64,000 nt of DNA from positions 682,001 to 746,000 of the forward strand of contig JAUHVY010000002.1 in the NCBI GenBank assembly GCA_030424975.1. Direction: 5' to 3'. Shown here piece after piece: positions 9,320 through 17,606 of this stretch. A model generated the notes under the pieces. That model was not told the DNA's origin and made no database searches. It worked only from the letters and a program-made list of their open reading frames with translations. Source of the DNA: Alphaproteobacteria bacterium (GTDB lineage: Bacteria > Pseudomonadota > Alphaproteobacteria > Micavibrionales > Micavibrionaceae). Made by a program: the position numbers and the translations under genes. Position 1 is the first letter of the stretch. The number at the start of each line of letters is the position of its first letter.

Positions 9320-10471
9320 TTAGCCATCTTCAATGTTCATCATGGCAGACAGGCCAAGCAAAAATGCAATGAGTGCGGGTGACCAAGCGGCCATCATGAC
9401 CGGTATTTGTTGTGATGCGCCCAATGCTTGTAAGAAGCTGGACATAAAAAATAAGATAAAGCCGATGAAAACGCCTGCGGCGATCATCGTGAATGTACCT
9501 TTTGATCGTGGTGGCTGCATAGAGACGGTGGCAGCTAATAAAATCATCGCACAGAACAAAAGGGGCTGTGCCAGCAGACTCTGATAGTAAACTTTGATGC
9601 GGGTCGCATCAAAACCGGTTTCCTCTAATGTGTTGATATAAGAAGGCAGCTTCCAAAATGACATGCTTTGCGGGGATGAAAAGCTTTCTTCAATGTCTTG
9701 AACCGTAAGGGTCGTGGGGAGCTTGTAAGAATCTTGTTTGATCGTGATGCCCTCTGCCGTGGCGGGGTGCAATGTAATATCTGTTAAATTCCAAAACTCA
9801 CCCTCCAACCGTGCCGTCGGAGCGTCAATGCGTTGTAAAAAATCATTATTATCTGTGAAATACAAAACGGTTACATTCTGCAAGATCCAATCGGGCTGTT
9901 TGATTTTTTGAGCATGTAAAATAACGTAACCACTCGTTAGATTTTGCTCATCCGATGAGGTGGGGGCATTGGATGCCTGCTCAATTAAAATATTTTGCGT
10001 TAGCCATAGCCCTTCTTGAAAAACAGCGATTTGATTGCTCTCGCGTTTTAGGTATTTACGCTCCATATCCTCGAATTTGTTTACCAGAATGGATCCGACC
10101 GGATTAATAACGGTCATATGCAATACAGCGAAGAATATGGCTACAAATGTAATAGGTGTCAGGAATTGCCAAACAGAAAAGCCTGACGCGCGCACTACGA
10201 TCAGTTCGTATTTTCGGGTTAGTTGCCAAAAGGTGAACATCGCACTAAATAGGACGGCAAAGGGGATGAGCGTTTGCCCGACTTCGGGTAGTTTATATAG
10301 CCCCATTTTCAGGACAAGACCAAGGGCGACATCTTCGTGTTTGCTGGCGCGGCGGATCAATTCGACGGTATCAAACAGATAGATAACGGCAAGCAGTGCA
10401 AGCAACAGAACGATTAAATTTACGAAATAACGCTTTGCAAGATACAGGCTCAGGGTTGTTGTAATTTTCAT
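9320..10471 (-). CDS. lptG: LPS export permease LptG
   Basis: LptG pairs with LptF and two LptB ATPases to extract LPS from the inner membrane and push it onto LptC. The 383-residue protein has the YjgP/YjgQ layout: three N-terminal membrane segments (about residues 15-120), a periplasmic beta-jellyroll domain (about 130-280), and three C-terminal segments (about 295-380). The N-terminal SLYLAKRYFVNL and the GQTLIPFAVLFSAMFTF stretch are typical. Its ATG overlaps the end of lptF by 4 bases, indicating translational coupling. LptA, LptB and LptC are encoded 17-20 kb away at 28.8-31.9 kb. Confidence 0.92.
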   Translation of the reverse strand: MKITTTLSLYLAKRYFVNLIVLLLALLAVIYLFDTVELIRRASKHEDVALGLVLKMGLYKLPEVGQTLIPFAVLFSAMFTFWQLTRKYELIVVRASGFSVWQFLTPITFVAIFFAVLHMTVINPVGSILVNKFEDMERKYLKRESNQIAVFQEGLWLTQNILIEQASNAPTSSDEQNLTSGYVILHAQKIKQPDWILQNVTVLYFTDNNDFLQRIDAPTARLEGEFWNLTDITLHPATAEGITIKQDSYKLPTTLTVQDIEESFSSPQSMSFWKLPSYINTLEETGFDATRIKVYYQSLLAQPLLFCAMILLAATVSMQPPRSKGTFTMIAAGVFIGFILFFMSSFLQALGASQQIPVMMAAWSPALIAFLLGLSAMMNIEDG

Positions 10472-11595
10472 GCGGCCTCCTGCTTTTTGCGATATAGGAA
10501 TTCACGGCGCATTTTCTCGCTAAAACCGCTCAGGGCGAAAAGTGAAATGCCTGCTGGCGCTAAAACAACAATATACATAAGCACAAGACCGAAGATGTTG
10601 TTTCGTGCCATATTATAGGACGCTAAAAATAAACCCTGTAGCAGCATAATTAAAACAATAGCATAGGCAATGCGTTGCCCAAGGCCACGACGATCAACGG
10701 GCCCGAGTAACAAAAGCGATAGCGCCACAAGCGGGAAGGTTAGGGCAAGTAAAGGGCCGGTAACGCGGCGGTGAATTTCGATTGTAAAATCATGCAGGTT
10801 TTGTACATCGCGTGTATCTGATCTATCAGGGTTTAGCAATTGATTGATGGTGCGTTCATTTGGTTCACTCCATCTTTGGCCACTGATTTTATTTTCAGGG
10901 AGATCAATTGTGTACCGATCAAATCCGAGTTTTTGTAAAACGCCACGTTCACGATCAAATTCATGGCGACGGCCGTCAAAGACTATGATTTGATGACCGT
11001 TTTGGCCTTCTACCAAAATGCCGCGTTTGGCCATGATCGTTGTCGGTAGTTTTGATTTGTCGCGGGAGTCATGGATCATCAGGCCGTGTAATTCGCCATC
11101 GGATGTGCGCTCACGAATATAGACAGTGATCCCTTTACCCGGTGCATTAACACCTTCACGGAACAGGAGGGTTGAAAATTCAGCCTTCAGAGCGGTACGC
11201 ATTTCATGCATTTTTGCAAGTGACATGGGAGCAATCCACATCGTGATGCCCCATAATAGAAATGTCACCATCAGGCCAAGTAAAAGCGCAGGGCGTGCCA
11301 AGGCGAACGGAGAATGGCCAATACCCTTCATTGCGATCAATTCAGAGTCCGCCGTCAGTTTATTGTATAAAAACAGGGTCGCACTCATGAGGGAGAGCGG
11401 CAAGATTACTTCAAAAAAGCGAGGAAGTGCCAAGCCGGTCAGAACCCAAAAAGCAGACCCGCCCGAGGCAGAATTGATGACGATTTCTAAAAAACGGAGC
11501 GATTGTGTCAGGAACACAATAAACGTCAAAACAATGGCGATGAAAAACGTCGCGATGCCAAGATTTCTTAAAATGTAAAAATCAAAAATTTTCAT
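10468..11595 (-). CDS. lptF: LPS export permease LptF
   Basis: This is the partner permease of LptG in the LPS extraction complex. I place the start at the ATG with its first base at 11595 (375 residues), which gives the usual LptF opening MKIFDFYILRNLG. An upstream in-frame ATG at 11634 adds 13 polar residues, but it sits about 6-12 bases from a TATAAT-like element at 11647-11652 and would leave almost no leader. The layout is three N-terminal membrane segments, a periplasmic domain, and three C-terminal segments, with an LPLSLMSATLFLYNKL stretch in the second segment. It runs divergently from pepA. Confidence 0.9.
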   Translation of the reverse strand: MKIFDFYILRNLGIATFFIAIVLTFIVFLTQSLRFLEIVINSASGGSAFWVLTGLALPRFFEVILPLSLMSATLFLYNKLTADSELIAMKGIGHSPFALARPALLLGLMVTFLLWGITMWIAPMSLAKMHEMRTALKAEFSTLLFREGVNAPGKGITVYIRERTSDGELHGLMIHDSRDKSKLPTTIMAKRGILVEGQNGHQIIVFDGRRHEFDRERGVLQKLGFDRYTIDLPENKISGQRWSEPNERTINQLLNPDRSDTRDVQNLHDFTIEIHRRVTGPLLALTFPLVALSLLLLGPVDRRGLGQRIAYAIVLIMLLQGLFLASYNMARNNIFGLVLMYIVVLAPAGISLFALSGFSEKMRREFLYRKKQEAA

Positions 11596-11646
11596 AAGGT
11601 TTTTTAGGCGGTTTTTCGTGTTCTGGCTAGCCATTTGATCGCGAAG

Positions 11647-11652
11647 ATTATA
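11647..11652 (-). promoter_or_regulatory. Candidate -10 element for lptF-lptG
   Basis: A perfect TATAAT on the minus strand lies 52-57 bases upstream of the preferred lptF start. The -35 position is weak (GTCGCT at 17 bases), so this is only a candidate in the divergent lptF/pepA intergenic region. Confidence 0.35.
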
Positions 11653-11719
11653 CTATGTCATAGCAATTTAGCGACTAATTTTTCTAAGAAGGCATAGAAG
11701 CCTTAAAACAGGATACAAG

Positions 11720-13228
11720 ATGACCGTCAACATTTCTTTCTCAAAAGCCCCGCACAAAAAGGCTGAAGCTGCCGTTCTTTGCTTCTATGACAGCAAGGAT
11801 CAAGCGCCTTCCGTGGCCTCAATGAACTATGAATTTAGCGGGTTTTTAGATCATGTTTTGAAGAAAACAAAGAGTTTTAAGGGGAAAAACGGTCAGATAG
11901 AAATCTTAATGTTGCCCGAAGGCGCACCGTATAATTACGTCATTTTGTTCGGCTGCGGTAAAAAAGAAGACCTCGACAAGGATGCTGCCGAAAAGTTGGG
12001 CGGAAAACTATTTGCTGCGCTTGATGGTAAGAATATCGAAACCGTTGAATTATTGATTGATAATGATGTCCCCAATAGTGGCGAAATAGCCGCGTATCTT
12101 GCGACCGGTTTCAAATTGCGCTCCTATAAGTTCGAGCAATATCAAACCAAAAAAGCCGATGATGATAGTGTCAAAATATCTGAGGCAAATTTTGTCGTGT
12201 TCGACAGTAAAATATCAGAGCAAATCTATACTGAACAATTATGCGTTATTGACGGTATGTTCTTTGCGCGTGATTTGGTCAATGAGCCCCCGAATGAACT
12301 TTATCCTGATGCATATGCTAAACGCATTAGGGATGAGTTGAAGCCTTTGGGTGTTGAGATTGAAATCTTTGATGATAAAAAAATGAAAAAGCTTGGCATG
12401 GGCGCTCTTATGGCTGTGGGGCAGGGCTCCGATAATGCCCCGCGCATGGTGATTATGCGTTGGAAAGGCGATAAGAATTCAACAGATGCGCCGCTTGCAT
12501 TTGTGGGCAAGGGCGTGACGTTTGATACGGGCGGTATCTCGCTGAAGCCGGGCGCAGGCATGGAAGATATGAAAATGGACATGGGCGGTTCGGCGGCTGT
12601 TGTCGGTTTGATGATGGCTTTGGCACGCCGCAAAGCAAAGGTGAATGTTGTCGGCGTTGTCGGTCTGGTCGAAAATATGCCGTCTGCACGTGCATATCGC
12701 CCTGCCGATATCGTGAAATCATATTCGGGTAAAACGATTGAAGTGTTGAATACGGATGCAGAAGGGCGCTTGGTTTTGGCTGATGCGCTGTCTTATGTAC
12801 AGGACGTCTACAAGCCGAGCTTGATTGTCGACCTTGCGACATTAACGGGTGCGATGATGATGGCGTTAGGGCATGAATATTGCGGCACGTTCGTTACAGA
12901 TAATATTTTGTGGGAACAAATGGACAATGCCGGCAAAAAAACGGGCGAGCGTTTATGGCGTATGCCGCTTGATGAGGTATGGAAAAAAGACATGGAGGGC
13001 ACAATCTCGGATGTTCAGAACATGGCAAAATCAGGCCGCTGGGCGGGGGCATGTACGGCCGCTGCATTCCTTTGGCATTTCATAGAGGATGGAACCCCGT
13101 GGGCGCATATGGATATTGCAGGAACCGCATGGATCAAATCAGATCGTGATACATACCCAAAATTCGGTACGGGTTTCGGTGTGCGTGTGCTTGATCGTTT
13201 GATTGCAGAAAATTACGAACAGATGTAA
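11720..13228 (+). CDS. pepA: Leucyl/cytosol aminopeptidase, M17 family
   Basis: This is a two-metal cytosolic aminopeptidase that removes N-terminal residues from peptides; in some bacteria PepA also binds DNA. The 502-residue product has an N-terminal macro-like domain and a C-terminal catalytic domain. Catalytic-site stretches are visible: VGKGVTFDTGGISLKP (metal-binding Lys/Asp region, about residues 262-277) and the family signature NTDAEGRLVLADALSY (about 345-360). The length matches bacterial PepA (about 500). An AGGAT stretch precedes the ATG. The holC gene follows two genes downstream, a common proteobacterial association with pepA. Confidence 0.95.
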   Translation: MTVNISFSKAPHKKAEAAVLCFYDSKDQAPSVASMNYEFSGFLDHVLKKTKSFKGKNGQIEILMLPEGAPYNYVILFGCGKKEDLDKDAAEKLGGKLFAALDGKNIETVELLIDNDVPNSGEIAAYLATGFKLRSYKFEQYQTKKADDDSVKISEANFVVFDSKISEQIYTEQLCVIDGMFFARDLVNEPPNELYPDAYAKRIRDELKPLGVEIEIFDDKKMKKLGMGALMAVGQGSDNAPRMVIMRWKGDKNSTDAPLAFVGKGVTFDTGGISLKPGAGMEDMKMDMGGSAAVVGLMMALARRKAKVNVVGVVGLVENMPSARAYRPADIVKSYSGKTIEVLNTDAEGRLVLADALSYVQDVYKPSLIVDLATLTGAMMMALGHEYCGTFVTDNILWEQMDNAGKKTGERLWRMPLDEVWKKDMEGTISDVQNMAKSGRWAGACTAAAFLWHFIEDGTPWAHMDIAGTAWIKSDRDTYPKFGTGFGVRVLDRLIAENYEQM

Positions 13229-13272
13229 GAATAGCGGCGATATATTTTAACCCGTTATAAATTTTAGTAACC

Positions 13273-14421
13273 GTGACACTGATTTCTAAATATTCGCAAA
13301 GCGACCAGTTGCCGCGTGGTGAGGCATGTACCTCACGCCGCGTGTCGCACGTTGATGCCTTGTTACAATATGGCTTGGTATCATCTGGTCAGGTTGATGC
13401 CTTAACCGATATCGGCCGCAGTTTTGATATCGGTATTTCACCGCATATCCTAAAGCTGTTATCAGGGCGAAACGCGGATCTGAGAGATGATCCGATCGCC
13501 AAGCAATATATTCCAGCGGCAGAGGAAAATACGATCTTACCTGATGAAGAAGGTGACCCGATCGGGGATGAAATCTACAGTCCTGTGCGTGGGATTGTTC
13601 ACAGATATCCGGATCGTGTATTGCTCAAGGTGTCATCGGTTTGTGCCGTGTATTGCCGTTATTGTTTCAGAAAAGAAATGATCGGGCAGGGCGCTGAACA
13701 TATGAGCGCCGATGATCTGGATGATGCAATTTCCTATGTTCGTGATAATCCGCAAATCTGGGAGGTCATTTTAACAGGTGGTGACCCTTTTATGCTTTCG
13801 GCGCGTCGTTTACAAAATGTTTTGGATCGCTTGGGCGCTATTGATCATGTGCAAATCGTGCGGATTCACACGCGTATACCGGTGGCTAGTCCGTCCCATC
13901 TAAGCGAAACGCATCTATCTGTATTGAAAGGTTTTTCAAAGGCAGTTCATGTGGTTATTCATGTTAATCACAGGGATGAGGTGACAGAGGAGGTGCAAGA
14001 GAAGATTTTGGCTCTACGCACTGCAAATTGTTCAGTTTTGTCGCAATCTGTGCTGCTGAATGGGGTGAATGATAACGCTAAAACGCTGGAAGATTTGTTC
14101 CGTTTTCTGGTCGCACACCATGTCAGACCCTATTATTTGCATCACTTGGACCGCGCAAAAGGCACGTCACATTTCCGTGTGCCGCTGAAACGCGGTCAAG
14201 AAATCATGCGTGAACTACAAGGGCGTGTTTCAGGAATATGTTTGCCGAAATACATGTTGGACATTCCCGGCGGGCATGGGAAAATTCCCGTTCATGACGG
14301 GTATGTACACCACCGTGATGGTGATATTTATCAGGTGAGCGATTATCAGGGGTGCACGCATTTATATTTTGAAAATATGCCTGATGCCACGTCGTCTGTT
14401 CATATGCAGGAGGCCAAATGA
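13273..14421 (+). CDS. Lysine 2,3-aminomutase-like radical SAM protein (KamA/EpmB type)
   Basis: This 382-residue radical SAM, PLP-dependent aminomutase-family protein either interconverts lysine and beta-lysine or, as EpmB, supplies beta-lysine for modification of elongation factor P. The cluster motif CAVYCRYCFRKE (CxxxCxxC) is at about residues 119-130, a glycine-rich TGGDPF lies near 172, and the C-terminal part has a YYLHHLDRAKGTSHF stretch typical of the family. The start is a GTG without a clear ribosome-binding site. No epmA or efp gene is adjacent, so lysine mutase versus EpmB cannot be decided here. It overlaps holC by 4 bases. Confidence 0.85.
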   Translation: MTLISKYSQSDQLPRGEACTSRRVSHVDALLQYGLVSSGQVDALTDIGRSFDIGISPHILKLLSGRNADLRDDPIAKQYIPAAEENTILPDEEGDPIGDEIYSPVRGIVHRYPDRVLLKVSSVCAVYCRYCFRKEMIGQGAEHMSADDLDDAISYVRDNPQIWEVILTGGDPFMLSARRLQNVLDRLGAIDHVQIVRIHTRIPVASPSHLSETHLSVLKGFSKAVHVVIHVNHRDEVTEEVQEKILALRTANCSVLSQSVLLNGVNDNAKTLEDLFRFLVAHHVRPYYLHHLDRAKGTSHFRVPLKRGQEIMRELQGRVSGICLPKYMLDIPGGHGKIPVHDGYVHHRDGDIYQVSDYQGCTHLYFENMPDATSSVHMQEAK

Positions 14422-14867
14422 CGGAAGTGCGGTTTTATCATTTACAGCACCAATCACAGGAGCAAGTCCTGCCGTTATTGCTTGGAAAGGCATTAGAACG
14501 CGGACATAAAATTGTTTTGAAATGTGCCAATACACAGGAATGCGAATACCTGAATCAGCATTTATGGACCTACAGCAAAGAGAGTTTCCTGCCACATGGT
14601 TCTGCCGCGAATGGAGATGCAGTGCTTCAGCCGATTTGGATTACAGCCGAAGATGAAAACCCAAATGCAGCCGATGTATTAATTGTATCGGAAAATGCGG
14701 TATCACAAGCTCAGGGCGAATATGCGTTGTGTTGTGAGATGTTGAGCGGTCATAACCCCAATGCCGTTGCAGCAGCGCGCCAGCGTTGGAAAGCATATAA
14801 GGAGCAGGGCTTTGAAGTGACTTATTGGCAACAAAATGAAAATGGTGGTTGGGAAAAGAAAGCCTGA
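14418..14867 (+). CDS. holC: DNA polymerase III chi subunit
   Basis: HolC (chi) is the clamp-loader accessory subunit that links the replisome to single-strand-binding protein. The 149-residue product has the family opening TEVRFYHL, a KALERGHKIVLKC stretch where the family shows a similar amphipathic strand-helix, an LWTYSKESFLPHG segment matching the conserved LWT...FLPHG motif, and QPIWIT. Its ATG overlaps the preceding stop (ATGA), so translation is probably coupled to the radical SAM gene. Confidence 0.9.
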   Translation: MTEVRFYHLQHQSQEQVLPLLLGKALERGHKIVLKCANTQECEYLNQHLWTYSKESFLPHGSAANGDAVLQPIWITAEDENPNAADVLIVSENAVSQAQGEYALCCEMLSGHNPNAVAAARQRWKAYKEQGFEVTYWQQNENGGWEKKA

Positions 14868-14898
14868 CATTTATTGCTCTCGTTGTGTTACCCACAAA

Positions 14899-14930
14899 AA
14901 AAGCCGCCATTTATGAGGGCGGCTTTTGTA
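14899..14930. terminator. Bidirectional intrinsic terminator
   Basis: A 10-bp perfect stem (14899-14908 with 14918-14927) has A and T runs on its flanks. It lies between the convergent holC and cytochrome c genes. Confidence 0.85.
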
Positions 14931-14946
14931 TATTCATGTACTTATC

Positions 14947-15588
14947 TTAGTGATGTGAAGGTTCCGCAGGCGCTTCTTCACCTTCTGCTGCTGCCTCTTC
15001 TTCCTTCGGTGCGAAAGCAGCTTCTTCCTTGGCGATATCTGCATCACTTGGCAGCGCATAAGGTGCGTCAGATTGTTGGCGTAACCAAGCAATTAGAGCC
15101 GCACGGTCAGATGCTTTTTTCAAACCTGCGAAGTTCATTTTTGTGTCGCTGATGTATTTCTTCGGCTTTTCAAGGAAGTGGTTTAGGGAGTCATAATCCC
15201 ATGTTCCACCCTTTGTTTTTACACCGTCAGAGTATGCAAAGCCAGCCACGTGCGCCTTTGGACCGCCGACAACACCATACAGGTTCGGGCCTTGTTTCGT
15301 TGGGCCGCCTTTGTCAAAGGAGTGACATGCCGCACATGCCTTAGAGATCTTAGCGCCTTTTTCGGCATCTGCTGTCGCCAGCATTGCCATAATCGGATCA
15401 GGTAATTTGGGCCCTGCGTCTACTGCTCCGCCGTGCGCTCCGGCTTCTGCCCCATCGATATGAACGGCATCTTCTTTCAGCGGCTCTTGATAGAAGATCA
15501 GATTTGCAAAGAAGCCTGATAGCATCACGGTCAGAAGCGCGCAAAGAATAGCGGCAAATATTTTGTTGTTTTCAAGATTAGCGGACAT
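14947..15588 (-). CDS. Membrane-anchored cytochrome c (CycM/c552-like)
   Basis: This 213-residue class I c-type cytochrome probably carries electrons between the bc1 complex and a terminal oxidase, as CycM does in other alphaproteobacteria. An uncleaved N-terminal membrane anchor covers about residues 9-32. The single haem motif CAACH is at 85-89 and the likely distal Met is in the TKMNF stretch near 152, followed by ASDRAALIAWLR. A C-terminal tail rich in Glu, Ala and Pro ends in two His. No oxidase genes are adjacent. Converges with holC. Confidence 0.9.
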   Translation of the reverse strand: MSANLENNKIFAAILCALLTVMLSGFFANLIFYQEPLKEDAVHIDGAEAGAHGGAVDAGPKLPDPIMAMLATADAEKGAKISKACAACHSFDKGGPTKQGPNLYGVVGGPKAHVAGFAYSDGVKTKGGTWDYDSLNHFLEKPKKYISDTKMNFAGLKKASDRAALIAWLRQQSDAPYALPSDADIAKEEAAFAPKEEEAAAEGEEAPAEPSHH

Positions 15589-15700
15589 GATTCACATACC
15601 CTTGTTTTCGTTAAAATTTATCATAGTAAAAATGAAAGCATTTCATTTTCGCGGAAATGAGCAAAAAGCTACTTAAAAAAAATAGTACAGCTCTTTCCTT

Positions 15701-15732
15701 TTGTCGACATAGATATACAGTTTGCGTATAGT
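15701..15732 (+). promoter_or_regulatory. Candidate promoter of pheA
   Basis: TATAGT at 15727-15732 is preceded at 17 bases by TCGACA (15704-15709), with TTGTCG overlapping it at 15701. It lies 55 bases upstream of the chosen pheA start, in an AT-rich gap. The -35 match is modest. Confidence 0.35.
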
Positions 15733-15786
15733 CATTCAACCAAAAAATTGATTTATATAAAAAAAATCCAAGAATTCGGAAGAAAA

Positions 15787-16650
15787 ATGACAAAAAAATT
15801 AAAGACTATCGCTTTTCAGGGTGCGCATGGGGCGTATTCCGATTTATCTTGCCGCACGGTTTTTCCGGAAATGGAGACATTGCCATGTCATTCATTTGAT
15901 GAGGCCTTTCGTGTTTTGGCAGATGGGCGCGCGGATTTAGCAATGATCCCCGTTGATAACTCTATTGCGGGGCGCGTGGCGGATGTACATCATCTGATCC
16001 CGCAGGGTGATTTCTTTATTATCGGCGAACATTTTCAGCCGGTCAATCATATGTTGTTGGGCGTTAAAGGTGCGAAAATTGAAGATATCAAGCATGTACA
16101 CAGCCATATTCATGCTTTGCCACAATGTCGTGAATATTTGAAGACGCTTGACGTGCAATCGCATGTTCATGCCGATACGGCAGGCGCCGCAAAAGAGATT
16201 TCAGAAAAGAATGATAAGCATCATGCCGCGATTGCCTCGTCTTTGGCGGCCGAAATTTATGGGCTTGATGTATTGGCACAGGATATTGAAGACCAAAGTC
16301 ATAACGTGACACGGTTTCTGATTTTCTCGACAGAACCTGAATTTCCGGATGTTGATGACGAAGATGTAGTGACCAGCCTGTTGTTCGAGGTTGGAAATAT
16401 TCCTGCGTCTTTATATAAAGCGCTAGGCGGTTTTGCGACGAACGGGCTGAGTATGACAAAATTGGAATCCTATGTTGATGAGAAATTTCAGGCCGCGCGT
16501 TTCTTTTGTGACATTGAAGGGCATCCCGAAAGCTTGCCCATGCGTCGCGCCTTGGCGGAACTTGACTTTTTTGCCAAGGATGTTCGTTTGCTGGGGGCGT
16601 ATAAGGCAAATGATTTTCGCAAAAAACATGTCAATAATGACGAATTTTAG
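15787..16650 (+). CDS. pheA: Prephenate dehydratase
   Basis: This enzyme converts prephenate to phenylpyruvate in phenylalanine synthesis. I chose the ATG at 15787, which follows GGAAGA at good spacing; an open TTG 39 bases upstream adds a Lys-rich tail without family similarity. The 287-residue product has the PDT domain (AFQGAHGAYSD at the N terminus, DLAMIPVDNSIAGRVADVH with the catalytic-loop pattern, a DQSHNVTRFLI motif) followed by an ACT regulatory domain (about residues 195-275; GNIPASLYKAL and an LTKLESY-like stretch) for phenylalanine feedback. It is monofunctional, without chorismate mutase. Confidence 0.93.
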   Translation: MTKKLKTIAFQGAHGAYSDLSCRTVFPEMETLPCHSFDEAFRVLADGRADLAMIPVDNSIAGRVADVHHLIPQGDFFIIGEHFQPVNHMLLGVKGAKIEDIKHVHSHIHALPQCREYLKTLDVQSHVHADTAGAAKEISEKNDKHHAAIASSLAAEIYGLDVLAQDIEDQSHNVTRFLIFSTEPEFPDVDDEDVVTSLLFEVGNIPASLYKALGGFATNGLSMTKLESYVDEKFQAARFFCDIEGHPESLPMRRALAELDFFAKDVRLLGAYKANDFRKKHVNNDEF

Positions 16651-16732
16651 TTTTTAAAATAAGGGCTTGCATTACCATCCTGTTTTCGTGCTAGTGTATC
16701 CCTTGCAAAATAAGAAGAATAAGGAATTTTTT

Positions 16733-17071
16733 ATGCCAACACATGCAGAATTAACGGCCAGGCTACTTGTAGATGCGGCGCAGTTCTTCCGTACTTTGGG
16801 ATCGCAAAATGAAAAGCTGACCGGCCAGATGAATGAAAACGCAACTGTTTTCGAACAAATGTCTGATTTGATGGTGCAGGACCCGAACGGTTCTTTGGAA
16901 GGGACATCGAATGCGGAATTGTCATCACGGTTGCTTCGTGATGCGGCGGCTTTTTTCCGCACTTTGGCCGAACAGAATGCGCCAATTCAGGATCAGATGA
17001 ATGATAACGCACGCGTGTTCGAGGATATCGCCGACCGTGTGGCGAATGATCCTGATGGTGTGATGGAATAA
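16733..17071 (+). CDS. Unknown protein made of two tandem 52-residue repeats
   Basis: The start is set at the ATG at 16733 behind AAGGAA; a longer open TTG start is less likely. The 112-residue product consists of two copies of one unit, residues 5-56 and 61-112, with a period of 56 residues (168 bases) and 29 of 52 positions identical by my count. Each unit reads AEL-x-x-RLL-x-DAA-x-FFRTL, then QN, QMN-x-NA-x-VFE, and ends in DP-x-G. The unit looks all-helical, with no signal peptide, membrane segment or Cys. I do not recognise the family; a small helical-bundle or adaptor protein is a guess. Confidence 0.8.
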   Translation: MPTHAELTARLLVDAAQFFRTLGSQNEKLTGQMNENATVFEQMSDLMVQDPNGSLEGTSNAELSSRLLRDAAAFFRTLAEQNAPIQDQMNDNARVFEDIADRVANDPDGVME

Positions 17072-17082
17072 TTATTTCATCA

Positions 17083-17388
17083 TCAGGCGTAGTTGCGGAT
17101 AAAGTCCACAATATCCAACCGTGCGATGCGACCGCCTTTAACTATTCCGGTTGTCTTACCGACAAAGCGCTTTTCCTGCGGGCAGTAAGAGCGCTTTTTT
17201 ATTTCTATCCGTTTATCGCCGTGTTTACGTTTCAAAAGCTGTGCTAATTTAACTGCACGTTTCATGCAATGTGTGCCTGCAACGTGCTCCCACTGTGCCA
17301 TACGGCCGCTACTACATTCGTGAAAGACATAGAGGTCATAGCGCACAGAATAGAGCGCCAAGGGGGCTTGTTTTAAACTGTTCTTCAT
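17083..17388 (-). CDS. Hypothetical basic protein
   Basis: A 101-residue product if translation starts at the ATG whose first base is 17388; an in-frame TTG four codons upstream is the alternative. The protein is rich in Lys and Arg, with four Cys and several aromatic residues in the first half (SVRYDLYVFHECSSG) and a basic central stretch (LLKRKHGDKRIEIKKRSYC). No signal peptide or membrane segment is seen and no family is recognised. It converges with the repeat protein, with 11 bases between the stops. Confidence 0.6.
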   Translation of the reverse strand: MKNSLKQAPLALYSVRYDLYVFHECSSGRMAQWEHVAGTHCMKRAVKLAQLLKRKHGDKRIEIKKRSYCPQEKRFVGKTTGIVKGGRIARLDIVDFIRNYA

Positions 17389-17499
17389 GGGTGATTCCAA
17401 ATTTATAAAAAATAACGATCTATGCTATAGGATAAAATATTAACAAAGTGTTAACGGTTGGTAAGTCGCACGTTTCAAAGGTTTTTTTGACTTTGGGAA

Positions 17500-17529
17500 T
17501 TGAGTTTTACCCTCGAAAAGGGTTATACT
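17500..17529 (+). promoter_or_regulatory. Candidate promoter of ftsK
   Basis: TTGAGT at 17500-17505 and TATACT at 17524-17529 are separated by 18 bases and lie 78 bases upstream of the ftsK start. Both elements are near consensus. Confidence 0.45.
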
Positions 17530-17606
17530 GATTCGATATTTTCTTTTGGCACAATCCGTGTCGTTTTCAATTTTCAACCATCTGAGTATAAGGACTGGCA
17601 ATCATC

